From a virus: DNA of 64,000 nt. Positions 25,400 to 33,510 of this stretch are shown here, in pieces (the first letter of the stretch is position 1; every line of letters starts with the position of its first letter). The stretch is from positions 157,293-221,292 of the IMG/VR virus record IMGVR_UViG_3300040801_004034; one strand, written 5' to 3'. The notes beneath the pieces were generated by a model, which had not been told where the DNA came from, searched no databases, and saw only the letters and a program-made list of their open reading frames with translations. The position numbers and the translations under genes are program-made.

Positions 25400-25896
25400 T
25401 ACTTTGTTATTATTTCGTATTCTGTTAAGTCTGTAAACCCCATCCTACCGTAACAACGTTTAGTATATGCTTTACCACCATCCACAGATGTCTCACCACA
25501 GACACATGTTACAAAATCATGTTGATGTTTTGATTCGATTATTGTATGACATACATTACATTCAACTTTGTTATGTAAGATCTCTTTTCGGGTTGTTTCA
25601 CAATAAAGAACAATTTTGTTAATATCATCTTTTTTGACAGCTTTACGGATTTGTACACAGGTTTTATGAATAGATTTTGCTTCTTGAAATTGTTTCTTTG
25701 TAAGAAGCTTCTTTTCCGGTGCAAGAGTAGCATACTCAATAAGTGATATATGGTTGATATAGTTTATAGTATCTTCGGTAACACCATATCTGAGACTCAA
25801 ACTAAGCTGTTTAAACAAAAATATAGCATCATCAACAACTTTTGATATTGTCTCTACATATTGCTTGTCATAAAGCTGTTTAATTGAATTGCTCAT
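25399..25896 (-). CDS. DUF7695-like zinc protein
   Basis: 165 residues. Helical N-terminal two thirds, then a zinc domain CNVCHTIIESKHQHDFVTCVCGETSVDGGKAY, the pattern of a widespread phage zinc module (DUF7695). ATG overlaps the upstream TGA (TGATG). Confidence 0.7.
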   Translation of the reverse strand: MSNSIKQLYDKQYVETISKVVDDAIFLFKQLSLSLRYGVTEDTINYINHISLIEYATLAPEKKLLTKKQFQEAKSIHKTCVQIRKAVKKDDINKIVLYCETTRKEILHNKVECNVCHTIIESKHQHDFVTCVCGETSVDGGKAYTKRCYGRMGFTDLTEYEIITK

Positions 25897-26108
25897 CACT
25901 TAATTATAAACGTGTGCCTGGTCTCGACAAACTGTATGATTTTGTAATATTCATTCAAATCTTTATTCGGGTTGAGATGAATGCTCCTACCTATACCAGT
26001 TTTTAATGCACCCATCGCCATGCCTGGTGATTTATATGTAACTCTACCTTTGTATGACTGTATTAGCTCATCATTAGCTAAATTAACAATTGCATATCTA
26101 GTCTTCAT
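25896..26108 (-). CDS. Hypothetical protein
   Basis: 70 residues, beta/alpha, unknown. Start at MKTRYAIV, overlapping the previous gene by 11 nt. Confidence 0.6.
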   Translation of the reverse strand: MKTRYAIVNLANDELIQSYKGRVTYKSPGMAMGALKTGIGRSIHLNPNKDLNEYYKIIQFVETRHTFIIK

Positions 26109-26313
26109 GATTGAAATCAAATGATTTGTTCATCCCTGCTACATAACCATGAATGTAATCATCATTGATACCTAGAGCTTGAAAGTATGTTGCCTCAATA
26201 CCAACCTCTTGGAGTAGAAGTTGTTTACTCCTCACTTCTGAATGTATACAGAGCCATAGTGCTGACCCTAAAAATGCAATTACTGCAATTATAACTTTTG
26301 TTTCTGTATTCAT
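26098..26313 (-). CDS. Membrane-anchored small protein
   Basis: 71 residues with one N-terminal transmembrane helix (about 6-23) and a soluble tail. Unknown function. Starts 1 nt after the denV stop region. Confidence 0.6.
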   Translation of the reverse strand: MNTETKVIIAVIAFLGSALWLCIHSEVRSKQLLLQEVGIEATYFQALGINDDYIHGYVAGMNKSFDFNHED

Positions 26314-26314
26314 A

Positions 26315-26734
26315 TTATTTTCCGTTTGTTAATTCATCAACGACATTACGTAATTTACTACGTTTTACAATGCGAGCCATGTTTAAATAGTGATCTTCCG
26401 GGCTTGGTTGCCAATTATTATACCATACATCTGGTAAACTACAAGCAGATCCTAAGATTTTTTCATATTGCTCATGATTAAGATTGTAGTTTCTGTGTAT
26501 GAGTTCATGATAAATTGTAAAATACCGTCTTGATAACCACTGTAACTTATTGTAAAAGAATTTGTTATGGCCTGTATTAAGACAATACTGCTCAGGTATG
26601 TCAACATCTTCTACTGTTTTACCTTTTTCGATAAGCTTTCTTACCGCGGTAAAGATGCGAGGCAGTTCTTTATATTCTGCCATCAAATGTTTATTTGTAA
26701 GATACCCGGGTGATATTGTATTAATCCTCGTCAT
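26315..26734 (-). CDS. denV: Pyrimidine-dimer DNA glycosylase, T4 endonuclease V
   Basis: 139 residues, same length class as T4 DenV (138). The N-terminus aligns closely: Thr2 (the catalytic N-terminal amine after Met removal), Arg3, Glu23 and Arg26 are all present in MTRIN...HLMAEYKELPRIF. The GHNKFFYNKLQWL segment matches the DNA-flipping region. It excises UV dimers, useful in sunlit water. Confidence 0.94.
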   Translation of the reverse strand: MTRINTISPGYLTNKHLMAEYKELPRIFTAVRKLIEKGKTVEDVDIPEQYCLNTGHNKFFYNKLQWLSRRYFTIYHELIHRNYNLNHEQYEKILGSACSLPDVWYNNWQPSPEDHYLNMARIVKRSKLRNVVDELTNGK

Positions 26735-26954
26735 CTAATTTAAGCATATCTTCAGGTTTAAATGGCCAGCATGGACCATGCTGCGGGTATTGTTTTTCAT
26801 TTTCGCGCGCACAGTGCCAGCAAGGCTTCTCCCAATATCTATAAAAATCTAGTTCTCCTGAACCGAATGTCAACCCGGTCCAGTCTTCATCATTATGGAT
26901 ACCACTGCTTACTTTACAGTTGCCTGGATCAATACACTGTGTTTGCTCACCCAT
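26721..26954 (-). CDS. Hypothetical Cys/Trp-rich protein
   Basis: 77 residues with CxDxxxC, CWHC and GPCWPF motifs, possibly metal-binding. The ATG overlaps the upstream stop (TAATG). Confidence 0.6.
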   Translation of the reverse strand: MGEQTQCIDPGNCKVSSGIHNDEDWTGLTFGSGELDFYRYWEKPCWHCARENEKQYPQHGPCWPFKPEDMLKLDDED

Positions 26955-27217
26955 TAAAAGAACATCATGCAGATGTTGAATAGAATAACCAGCGTACCTG
27001 CTGTAACAATAACTGCTACAAGAGCAACTGGCCATGGCATATTTGCATCTGGATTCTCTTGCATGATTTGCAACAGCTTATCGAATGAATGATCGGTCCA
27101 AACAGTAAGTGCTGGGATCAGTCCGAGAATAATTGTAAAAATTGATACGATGACCAATAATTCAATTAGTGTATAACCTTGGCAGGCTTTCAGTTACGCT
27201 TTATCCTTTAGTTTCAT
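26954..27217 (-). pseudogene. Type IV pilin-like membrane protein interrupted by an in-frame TAA
   Basis: The frame from the ATG at 27217 (ATGA overlap with the upstream gene) encodes seven residues, a TAA at 27194-27196, then a class III prepilin motif: Gly followed by YTLIELLVIVSIF with Glu at +5, the PilD processing and methylation site. A hydrophilic loop and a second transmembrane helix follow, unlike true pilins. With the stop read as Gln (CAA) it would be an 87-residue protein. Translation might alternatively begin at the TTG near 27157 without the leader. Either a decayed gene, readthrough, or a sequence error. Confidence 0.6.
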
Positions 27218-27549
27218 ATTGTTTTATGTTTTTGTAGAGCATTTTTAATTTGCTCTTGTTCTTGTTTGAGTTTCTCTTGACGAGCTTTCAGTCTTGAAAT
27301 TTCTTCTTGTTGTTCACGTTCTTTACGGCGTTCATTCAGATCTAACATTTCAGATCGTGGGTCTATACGTCGACGCTCTACTGTTTCATATTCGATGATA
27401 ACAAACTCGAGCTGTTGAAGGCGGCTTCTATTAAACGCATCAGCAGCTTTGACAGCACCCGTGAGTGATTTCCATTGTTTACCGCGGTTATTGATACCAT
27501 AATCGCCGAGAAATTTTTCAGTTTTTATATCTTGAACTTTATAAATCAT
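27214..27549 (-). CDS. Coiled-coil protein
   Basis: 111 residues. An alpha/beta N-terminal 60 residues (FLGDYGINNRGKQW) precede a Glu/Gln/Lys/Arg coiled coil to the C-terminus. Unknown. GGAAC promoter 27555-27571 (TACAATA). Confidence 0.7.
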   Translation of the reverse strand: MIYKVQDIKTEKFLGDYGINNRGKQWKSLTGAVKAADAFNRSRLQQLEFVIIEYETVERRRIDPRSEMLDLNERRKEREQQEEISRLKARQEKLKQEQEQIKNALQKHKTI

Positions 27550-27561
27550 AACAGTATTGTA

Positions 27562-27840
27562 TCAATGTTCCTGTTTTAGAATTATACTACCTTTACCCAA
27601 ATCTTTAAACGCCCAATCATATGGTACCGTAACTGTAAATTCTGTTACAACTTTCGGTATATCCTTACCAGAGAACATTTTATCATATAAATGCTTACGA
27701 GTAAACATTCGTTTCGTTTTAATGTTCAACAGGTTAACCCCTTTAGGTGTAGATCGAATACACAAAAATACACTATCTGGTCTACCATATAGGCAGTATA
27801 AGTGTCCGATCTTCAATTTTATGTATTTAATCCGTATCAT
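27562..27840 (-). CDS. Hypothetical basic protein
   Basis: 92 residues, Lys-rich, beta-like N-terminal half. Overlaps the next gene by 14 nt. Its stop sits in the promoter of the coiled-coil gene. Confidence 0.6.
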   Translation of the reverse strand: MIRIKYIKLKIGHLYCLYGRPDSVFLCIRSTPKGVNLLNIKTKRMFTRKHLYDKMFSGKDIPKVVTEFTVTVPYDWAFKDLGKGSIILKQEH

Positions 27841-28153
27841 TTTTATCTATATCTTTAGCAATAGCTTCAACAATAAAATCATACACAAATTTTGTCGCTT
27901 CTTGTTGTTCTTTATAGAATAGTAATCTTGTTATAATAACTGAAATCAGCAATGTAAAAAATGTAAATACAAAGGCAATGCAAAAAATAGTGAAACTACT
28001 GAGAACCTCTATAACAGAATAACCATATGTAATACCCAAAAAAAGTTGAAATATATATACAGGCCATATTACAAGATCAGGATTCGTTTCAATCCACTCA
28101 CCACAGAACGTATAAAATGTTCTGTCATTAATTTCTATTCTCGTACGTGCCAT
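27827..28153 (-). CDS. Membrane protein (two transmembrane segments)
   Basis: 108 residues with hydrophobic segments at about 28-48 and 52-75 and charged ends. Unknown function. Overlaps the stop of the interrupted gene upstream (TAATG). Confidence 0.6.
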   Translation of the reverse strand: MARTRIEINDRTFYTFCGEWIETNPDLVIWPVYIFQLFLGITYGYSVIEVLSSFTIFCIAFVFTFFTLLISVIITRLLFYKEQQEATKFVYDFIVEAIAKDIDKNDTD

Positions 28154-28386
28154 TACTTACGAAATCTATCTAGATATTCATCAAATGTTTGATCATGCGC
28201 ATGGTTATAAACATAATCAAAAAGAAATTCATTTGCATCTTCTGCATTAGTGAACTGTTCATCGAATCCATCCTCAGATAGTTGCGCATATAATTTATCG
28301 AAATATTCAGTCCGAACCTTTTCAAGTTCACCAATGAATGTTTTTACTCAATAGATTTCGTCTTCCCATTTACCTTTAATTTCCAT
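28153..28386 (-). pseudogene. Small gene with in-frame TGA at codon 13
   Basis: From the ATG at 28386, twelve codons are followed by TGA at 28348-28350 and then 64 sense codons in the same frame to a TAA that overlaps the next gene's ATG. The part behind the TGA is acidic, aromatic and helical and has no start codon of its own near the break. TGA would be CGA or TGG after one transition. Readthrough, decay or error cannot be told apart here. Confidence 0.6.
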
Positions 28387-28390
28387 ACTA

Positions 28391-28546
28391 TTATTCTGTT
28401 TCTTGTTCATCATAAAATGTTTCTAAGATTTTCACGCTTGAAGCTGAGAAGTTGAGTTGTTCATAGATAAACTCTTCACAAGCTTCAACCATCTCAGCTT
28501 CTGTTTCATAACCATCCATGCAAAGTTCTATTAAAAATTTAGGCAT
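28391..28546 (-). CDS. Small acidic protein
   Basis: 51 residues, Glu-rich amphipathic helix. ATG overlaps the stop of the nucleotidyltransferase gene (TAATG), and it sits 4 nt before the next gene, giving good support. No family recognised. Confidence 0.65.
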   Translation of the reverse strand: MPKFLIELCMDGYETEAEMVEACEEFIYEQLNFSASSVKILETFYDEQETE

Positions 28547-29607
28547 TATACGTCGTCATATTCAGGGTTAACTTTCATATCTTGTTTGTACTCATCAAAT
28601 ACATCAAGAACATCTTCATGCAAACGTTCAACTGTATGATAATTAACAAATTCGAAATAACTTTTGTTATCGATAAATTCGTCCTTGTAATATTGGATGA
28701 AATTACCTAGCTCTTTACCTTCCAAGCCAGTGATTTTCGAAATATCCCCACCGCTGAACTTCTTATTGGCGCGATCTCTTACATAAACATAGTTATATGC
28801 ATCATCGACTTGCTTATAGAATGTATCAGGCTCCTTATTCAACTTACGTTCAGCATGTCGAATTGGGTCCCAAACAGGACTAGTTGCAGTATATTTCTTC
28901 TTATTGTTGATGAAATCTGCTAAGAATCTTTTAAACATAGGACGGTGTGTATCACGCTTGCGACTCTTTCGATTTTCACTATCAGCTTCAGTCACACCTT
29001 GCCAGATGTAATCGCTACTAAGTAGAAAATCCATTACTACCTCTTCAGGAAGTTCGATATTCGAAAACAGACCTTTAAGTTCATCGCTATTATAACCAAG
29101 CACAGTGAGTGCTTCAGTAAAGTCGTTTGTCAAAAGCAACTTATTACCTTCAGGTAGCTTATACCACAGACCATCATGACCAAACATGTAACCGAGACTA
29201 CGTGCAACCCGACCTAGGATCATACCAAAGTCACCAAAGCTTAGATAATTGCAATAGAACTCTTTCGTATCAGTTGTTGCGAAGATCAGATCGATTTGAA
29301 GCAAGTTATCCCAAAGCATGCTATAAACATTATGATTTGAGATGATAACACCAGCTTTCGGTTCATTGACTGAGATGTTTTTAAGCGTAGTCATCATATT
29401 GGTAACACGCTCATATTCACTACCACTTGCTGGTGGTACACAAACGATATCGATATCACCGAAGTCTTCTTTACCAGCAATATCTGCAGGAATTGTATAG
29501 TCGATATCATACTTTGCAAGCATTTCACCCACTTCTTTACAAGCAGCACGATAGTATTCTGGTGATACCCTTACTGCTCCGAATTCTTTTAATGCGTTTC
29601 CACCCAT
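28546..29607 (-). CDS. Nucleotidyltransferase-fold protein
   Basis: 353 residues. The EDFGDIDIV motif at about 47-55 with paired Asp (about 51 and 53) and a third Asp in LQIDLIFA match a pol-beta-type nucleotidyltransferase site; the usual GS is absent just before it. The rest is helical and charged. Related proteins occur in jumbo phages; substrate (tRNA, protein or antitoxin-like) unknown. It starts 6 nt after the gene at 29614. Confidence 0.7.
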   Translation of the reverse strand: MGGNALKEFGAVRVSPEYYRAACKEVGEMLAKYDIDYTIPADIAGKEDFGDIDIVCVPPASGSEYERVTNMMTTLKNISVNEPKAGVIISNHNVYSMLWDNLLQIDLIFATTDTKEFYCNYLSFGDFGMILGRVARSLGYMFGHDGLWYKLPEGNKLLLTNDFTEALTVLGYNSDELKGLFSNIELPEEVVMDFLLSSDYIWQGVTEADSENRKSRKRDTHRPMFKRFLADFINNKKKYTATSPVWDPIRHAERKLNKEPDTFYKQVDDAYNYVYVRDRANKKFSGGDISKITGLEGKELGNFIQYYKDEFIDNKSYFEFVNYHTVERLHEDVLDVFDEYKQDMKVNPEYDDV

Positions 29608-29613
29608 GATGTT

Positions 29614-29871
29614 TTATTTTAGTTTTTCGTAATAATTGAGAGATATGATCTCCCGACCATAACCTTCCTTTTCTAGAAGGTCATTATAATACTGTTCCTG
29701 CTCTTCAAGCTCAGCCAAGCTGTCTGATGTGATAACTAAACGACCGGTTGATGTTGTTTGTTTAAACACTTCATATTGTCGTTCTTCATACGGTCTTGAC
29801 CATTCAATACTAAGAATGTATTGCTTATTCTTGTATCTAGGTCCTGGCGGATAGTGTCGTTCCTGCTTCAT
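29614..29871 (-). CDS. Hypothetical protein
   Basis: 85 residues, charged, with a Glu-rich helix (LAELEEQEQYYNDLLEKEG). Start at MKQERHYPP, overlapping the DUF7352-like gene by 35 nt. Confidence 0.6.
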   Translation of the reverse strand: MKQERHYPPGPRYKNKQYILSIEWSRPYEERQYEVFKQTTSTGRLVITSDSLAELEEQEQYYNDLLEKEGYGREIISLNYYEKLK

Positions 29872-30172
29872 CTGTATATTTGTTGGTGTATACATGTGCA
29901 ACGAATGATCCCTCATTAACGAGAACCGTCTTAAGGTATTCTGTTACCATTGTTTTACCACCATCATCTGTAGACGATTTAGGTGGAACGGCATCGCCAG
30001 TCATTACAACATGGTAGATATCCATACGGGTTTCCTTTTCGTCATCATCAACTTCATACCATACACAGATGTCAGCATACTGTGCATCAATATGCATAAA
30101 CTTTGATCCAACAGGTACTTCAAGTTCAGCGATTAAACTTACAGGGAGTGAGTATTTATATATTCGTTTCAT
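29837..30172 (-). CDS. DUF7352-like phage protein
   Basis: 111 residues. KRIYKYSLP at the start, then VPVGSKFMHIDAQYADICVWYEVD, is the pattern of a widespread small phage family of unknown function. A TATAATA -10 lies 6 nt before the ATG. Confidence 0.7.
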   Translation of the reverse strand: MKRIYKYSLPVSLIAELEVPVGSKFMHIDAQYADICVWYEVDDDEKETRMDIYHVVMTGDAVPPKSSTDDGGKTMVTEYLKTVLVNEGSFVAHVYTNKYTDEAGTTLSART

Positions 30173-30187
30173 AATTCTATTATAGTA

Positions 30188-30448
30188 TCAGTCTGATGTC
30201 CAATCAACTGTATCATCCAAAGGGTCAAACATTAGCACCCAACCTAAAAAGTCTTCTTCAATTCGTCGTGGTGAACCATAGCTAACCCAATGCTTGGGAC
30301 CGCAGTAATTTTCAACGTAATAACCTGGTTCGAGATCACCTCGTTTGTATTTAGTCCACTTAACTGTTACAGCACAAGCAGTTAGAGATTCTTTATGAAC
30401 TGCAAGATATATACCTTCTCTTAGTAATGGATTAGTTGTTAGTTTCAT
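30188..30448 (-). CDS. Hypothetical protein
   Basis: 86 residues, Trp/Tyr-rich, beta-like. Unknown. Lies 4 nt after the ATP-grasp gene and is probably translated with it. Confidence 0.65.
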   Translation of the reverse strand: MKLTTNPLLREGIYLAVHKESLTACAVTVKWTKYKRGDLEPGYYVENYCGPKHWVSYGSPRRIEEDFLGWVLMFDPLDDTVDWTSD

Positions 30449-30452
30449 AATT

Positions 30453-31307
30453 TTAGTCTGTTATAAATGTTGGAGAGAACTCTTTATATTCTCTGAGTGC
30501 AATTTCACTTACACCTTCTACAATCTTCTTCTTGTCGCATGCATAGAGACCAGAGCAGCTAAATGCACCGACTTCTAAAACATATGGTTTCATACCAGCA
30601 TCAAGACATACATCAAGAATCCATACTGAACACGGATTGTAATCAGTTGTATCAGCCAGCACACGATCAACGAATGCATTCAAATGCCCTGGAGCTTCTT
30701 TTCTATTTGGTTTACCATCCCATGAGTATTGACTACTTGCAATAATCTTGCGATCACCAATAACATAACGATACTCACCAAGAATAACTTTCGGTGTTGA
30801 TGCAACAACTAGATCAGTAGGTTGGCCACCATAACCAATTACAGCATGCCAATCCTTATGAAAGTGTTTGCGTTCAAACAACTGACCGGTAAATGTTTTA
30901 CGACCAGAAGACGGACGAATAAAAATTGTTTCATATGAACCAAGCCAATCATACAAATCATCAAGACGCCTTTCAACTTCGCCAAGAGGTAACATGATGT
31001 ACTTATCATTGAACAAATAGTCTCCGAAAAACTGATAGTAATACTTACATGAAAATTGTTCAACATTATCCCAGATAGCAGGAAGCCAATCTGTATACTT
31101 GCAAATCCGTTCAGCGCTCTGAATAGATGTTTGGGCAACAACACAACTATCTTGTTCAAAGTAATCGGTATACTCATCGCATGGGTTCGCAAGATCGGCT
31201 TCTTTAACATCATAACCGAGATCACGAGCTGCTTGAATTAACTCTTTCGTTGAATCATCATTTGCGATGTCTTCAATAAACCACTTTACAGTATTCTGTT
31301 TTGTCAT
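30453..31307 (-). CDS. ATP-grasp domain protein (DUF4343-like)
   Basis: 284 residues starting at MTKQNTVKWF. ATP-grasp marks: IFIRPSSGRKTFTGQL at about 135-150, EYRYVIGDRKIIASSQY at about 190-206, and the metal-binding VLEVGAFSCSGLYAC near 262. Such enzymes ligate carboxylates to amines, so a peptide- or protein-modifying role is possible. The N-terminus overlaps the zinc-finger gene. Confidence 0.78.
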   Translation of the reverse strand: MTKQNTVKWFIEDIANDDSTKELIQAARDLGYDVKEADLANPCDEYTDYFEQDSCVVAQTSIQSAERICKYTDWLPAIWDNVEQFSCKYYYQFFGDYLFNDKYIMLPLGEVERRLDDLYDWLGSYETIFIRPSSGRKTFTGQLFERKHFHKDWHAVIGYGGQPTDLVVASTPKVILGEYRYVIGDRKIIASSQYSWDGKPNRKEAPGHLNAFVDRVLADTTDYNPCSVWILDVCLDAGMKPYVLEVGAFSCSGLYACDKKKIVEGVSEIALREYKEFSPTFITD

Positions 31308-31446
31308 TTTGCTTATTACAATTATGTTTATCTGCTTGTTGAGCAAACATACTTGGACCTGTTGATGCTATTCTATAACCGCAATATTTACAGGTATGAA
31401 TATTCAATGTACCGTTTAACGATTTAAATTTGAAATCATCTCTCAT
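31273..31446 (-). CDS. Small zinc-finger protein
   Basis: 57 residues. HTCKYCGYR then HNC form a CxxC...HxxC-type site. It overlaps the YqeY gene (ATGA) upstream and the first 35 nt of the ATP-grasp gene in another frame. Confidence 0.6.
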   Translation of the reverse strand: MRDDFKFKSLNGTLNIHTCKYCGYRIASTGPSMFAQQADKHNCNKQNDKTEYCKVVY

Positions 31447-31898
31447 GATGTAACAAAATCGATCAACTTTTCCTTTACAATTGCACTGATCTTTCCAGCA
31501 TCGATACTTGCGCCAAACTCACCTTTAATAGCACCGATAACTTTACCCATATCCCTGATCGATGTTGCACCTGTAATACTAATTGTCTTATCAGCAATCA
31601 TTTCATAGTCGCTTTCATCAACCATTTCAGGTAGCAGTTCTTTACAAAGTTCAGCTTTCACTGTCATGTCAGAAGCAACTGTTGGTTGGGTTTTGCTATC
31701 TGCAAATGTAACAGCAGATTCCAAATATGCCTTTTCCTCCTTCTTAATGAGAGCATAAATCTGTTCATCATTAAGATCTTTGTTAAGACGCGCTTCGCTT
31801 TCTTGAATAGCGCTTAAAATGCCTTGATATACAGTAAGCTTTTTATAGTCGCGGTCTCTACGAGCGCTTGTGATCTTATCCTGAATTTTAGTTTTCAT
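31443..31898 (-). CDS. yqeY: GatB/YqeY domain protein
   Basis: 151 residues, the full length of YqeY. The family pattern is clear: RDR-LTVYQGILSAIQ near the start, EEKAYLESAVTFAD in the middle and MGKVIGAIKGEFGASIDAGKISAIVKEKL at the end. YqeY resembles the tRNA-binding tail of GatB and may act on tRNA. It adds to the tRNA theme of the neighbouring block. Promoter 31904-31920. Confidence 0.88.
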   Translation of the reverse strand: MKTKIQDKITSARRDRDYKKLTVYQGILSAIQESEARLNKDLNDEQIYALIKKEEKAYLESAVTFADSKTQPTVASDMTVKAELCKELLPEMVDESDYEMIADKTISITGATSIRDMGKVIGAIKGEFGASIDAGKISAIVKEKLIDFVTS

Positions 31899-31903
31899 GT
31901 AGT

Positions 31904-31920
31904 TATTATATTATAGTTCC
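31904..31920 (-). promoter_or_regulatory. GGAAC-N5-TATAATA promoter of yqeY
   Basis: GGAAC, spacer TATAA, TATAATA; 5 nt to the ATG at 31898. It lies just downstream of a hairpin-rich non-coding stretch. Confidence 0.75.
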
Positions 31921-31924
31921 TCTA

Positions 31925-32165
31925 AACTAATACCAAGCCCCGCGCGCATATTAGAGCTCAATGAGCTTCTAATCCGCCTCTTAAGATTTTTGATAAGTTT
32001 TCGTATTTCATGTTTATTAGTGTGCGTATCCTCACACGCATTACAAGCCCTAAATGTGAGTTTTTCTCACTTTTTTCTGCGGGTATTTTGGCCGTTTCGG
32101 CGGCTCCTCGAACCAGACGCTTCTGGTCAATTCCGTTCGCTCGTGCCTCGCTCTCTCCATGCCAG
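31925..32165. ncRNA. Hairpin-rich non-coding region, candidate structured RNA
   Basis: About 240 nt without a gene. It contains AGCTC-AAT-GAGCT (31956-31968), GTGAG-TTTTT-CTCAC followed by T6 on the plus strand (32056-32076), GCCG-TTT-CGGC (32091-32101) and ACCAGA-CGCT-TCTGGT (32112-32127). The GTGAG hairpin with T6 would terminate plus-strand transcripts. Strand and function are unresolved. Confidence 0.4.
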
Positions 32166-32167
32166 AG

Positions 32168-32512
32168 CTATTTGTTCTGGAGAAAAGTTTCTTTGTATTC
32201 TCGCCACTCTTCCATCGCTTGAGAGATTAGCCGGATGACTGTGCCTACTTCACCGTCGGATTCGACCGCCTGCCAGACTCCTGGCCATGTCGGGTGGTCG
32301 ATGCGATGTATATCGAGCGTTGCCCATTCGCATGTAGAGCCTTGGCAGGTTCCACGCGATAGTTGAAATCCATTGAGTCGCAGTCCTTCTGCGATCATCT
32401 CCAGCTCACCCCACCCAGAACCAACCGGATGGATCAACCCCTTAGCCTCGGCCTTATCTTCCCAATATTGGTGTTCTTCATCACTCATGTTTTCTATATC
32501 TTCTATGTTCAT
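32168..32512 (-). CDS. Hypothetical protein, GC-richer than neighbours
   Basis: 114 residues with HPVGSGWGELEMI and CQGSTCEWATLDIHRIDHPTWPG segments. No family recognised. Base composition and codon use are visibly more GC-rich than the flanks, and no GGAAC promoter is present, so it may have been acquired with the next gene. Confidence 0.65.
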   Translation of the reverse strand: MNIEDIENMSDEEHQYWEDKAEAKGLIHPVGSGWGELEMIAEGLRLNGFQLSRGTCQGSTCEWATLDIHRIDHPTWPGVWQAVESDGEVGTVIRLISQAMEEWREYKETFLQNK

Positions 32513-32784
32513 TTGTCGGGGTTATCCTCCTCGGAGTTCTCAAGAATAGAAAACTCGCAGTAGTTGTTTTCTTGTCGACCTGTCTGTGTGAGCGAAAATC
32601 TAAACCCCTCCGGTTGTCGCAATCCCATTTTGTCGATCTCTACCCTAGCCAATCGAAACATCTTATTTCTCTTGCCGTTGTAACCAATTGCTGCAACTTC
32701 ATCGTCTCTAAACGATAGTCGGTATGTGGTCGTTTTTATGGTTTTTAATATCATAGTGTTGTCGGGTTTAGAACCAGCCGCCAT
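32509..32784 (-). CDS. Hypothetical protein, GC-richer than neighbours
   Basis: 91 residues, beta-rich (TTYRLSFRDDEVAAIGYNG). The ATG at 32784 is chosen; a TTG at 32790 is possible. Overlaps the next gene by 4 nt. Unknown function. Confidence 0.6.
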   Translation of the reverse strand: MAAGSKPDNTMILKTIKTTTYRLSFRDDEVAAIGYNGKRNKMFRLARVEIDKMGLRQPEGFRFSLTQTGRQENNYCEFSILENSEEDNPDK

Positions 32785-32826
32785 ACTCAATGCGAGGTAG
32801 GCCGCTGGATTTTCGTTAATATTTAT

Positions 32827-32913
32827 CTACCTCTGAGCTGCTAGGCTCGCATCGAGTAGGCTCGATGATGTAATGACTTCATTATTCGATAGTATAATTG
32901 CTGCGTATTTCAT
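32827..32913 (-). CDS. Possible 28-residue peptide
   Basis: The ATG follows the upstream TAA by 1 nt (TAATATG), as for real neighbours. The peptide is Ser/Ala/Leu-rich. It spans a GC-rich inverted repeat (ATCGAG...CTCGAT), so the segment could instead be an RNA hairpin or terminator. Confidence 0.35.
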   Translation of the reverse strand: MKYAAIILSNNEVITSSSLLDASLAAQR

Positions 32914-32914
32914 A

Positions 32915-33181
32915 TTATGAGAAGTTTATTTGGTTTTGATAGATTTCTGTATCACCTGGATCAGCTGCTAGACCTAGCGTTTCACTTTTTCCATAACATG
33001 TACCATCAATGCTGATGAATCCAGCTGATACCGGCTCTCTACGAACTCGGTGCCAATCACCATGCGTCTGGTTCTTAATAGCACCGAGCATCTCTGCCAT
33101 AGCATCATGATCAACACTTTTCGGAAATGTAAATATCTCAAGCTTATTATTATCAGGATTTTTTGTTTTGATGTATTTCAT
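32915..33181 (-). CDS. Hypothetical protein
   Basis: 88 residues starting at MKYIKTKNPD. The central ADPGDTEIYQ and GDWHRV segments give no recognised family. Overlaps the small membrane gene upstream by its stop. Confidence 0.6.
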   Translation of the reverse strand: MKYIKTKNPDNNKLEIFTFPKSVDHDAMAEMLGAIKNQTHGDWHRVRREPVSAGFISIDGTCYGKSETLGLAADPGDTEIYQNQINFS

Positions 33182-33182
33182 A

Positions 33183-33302
33183 TTAAAAAACTTTAAAATT
33201 GCGAACCGCATATGCTACAAAGGCAATGCTAATACCGACTCCTACAATGAAGCCAAACCAAAAAGATCCGTTAAATATCCATTGTGATATTGTAATTTCC
33301 AT
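33183..33302 (-). CDS. Single-span membrane peptide
   Basis: 39 residues, one transmembrane helix (about 10-32) with a basic C-terminus. It lies 1 nt after the next gene's stop. Unknown. Confidence 0.55.
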   Translation of the reverse strand: MEITISQWIFNGSFWFGFIVGVGISIAFVAYAVRNFKVF

Positions 33303-33303
33303 C

Positions 33304-33489
33304 TTATTCGTGTCCGTATAGTTCGATTAAAGATGTGCGAAGCTCATCAGCTGTTAGACCTTCTAGTGCTATTGAAATACCGGTCAGGAAACTCTTCTTA
33401 GTGAGGTCATCAATTGTCTTAGATGGTCCCATGTTATGTAATTTATGGTTTACTACATCAAGTAGCTTTTGTTGTTCATCTGTTAGCAT
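33304..33489 (-). CDS. Hypothetical helical protein
   Basis: 61 residues, helical, Leu/Thr/Glu-rich. Promoter 33495-33511 (spacer TATAA) ends 5 nt before the ATG. Confidence 0.65.
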   Translation of the reverse strand: MLTDEQQKLLDVVNHKLHNMGPSKTIDDLTKKSFLTGISIALEGLTADELRTSLIELYGHE

Positions 33490-33510
33490 ATCTGTATTAT
33501 ATTATAGTTC

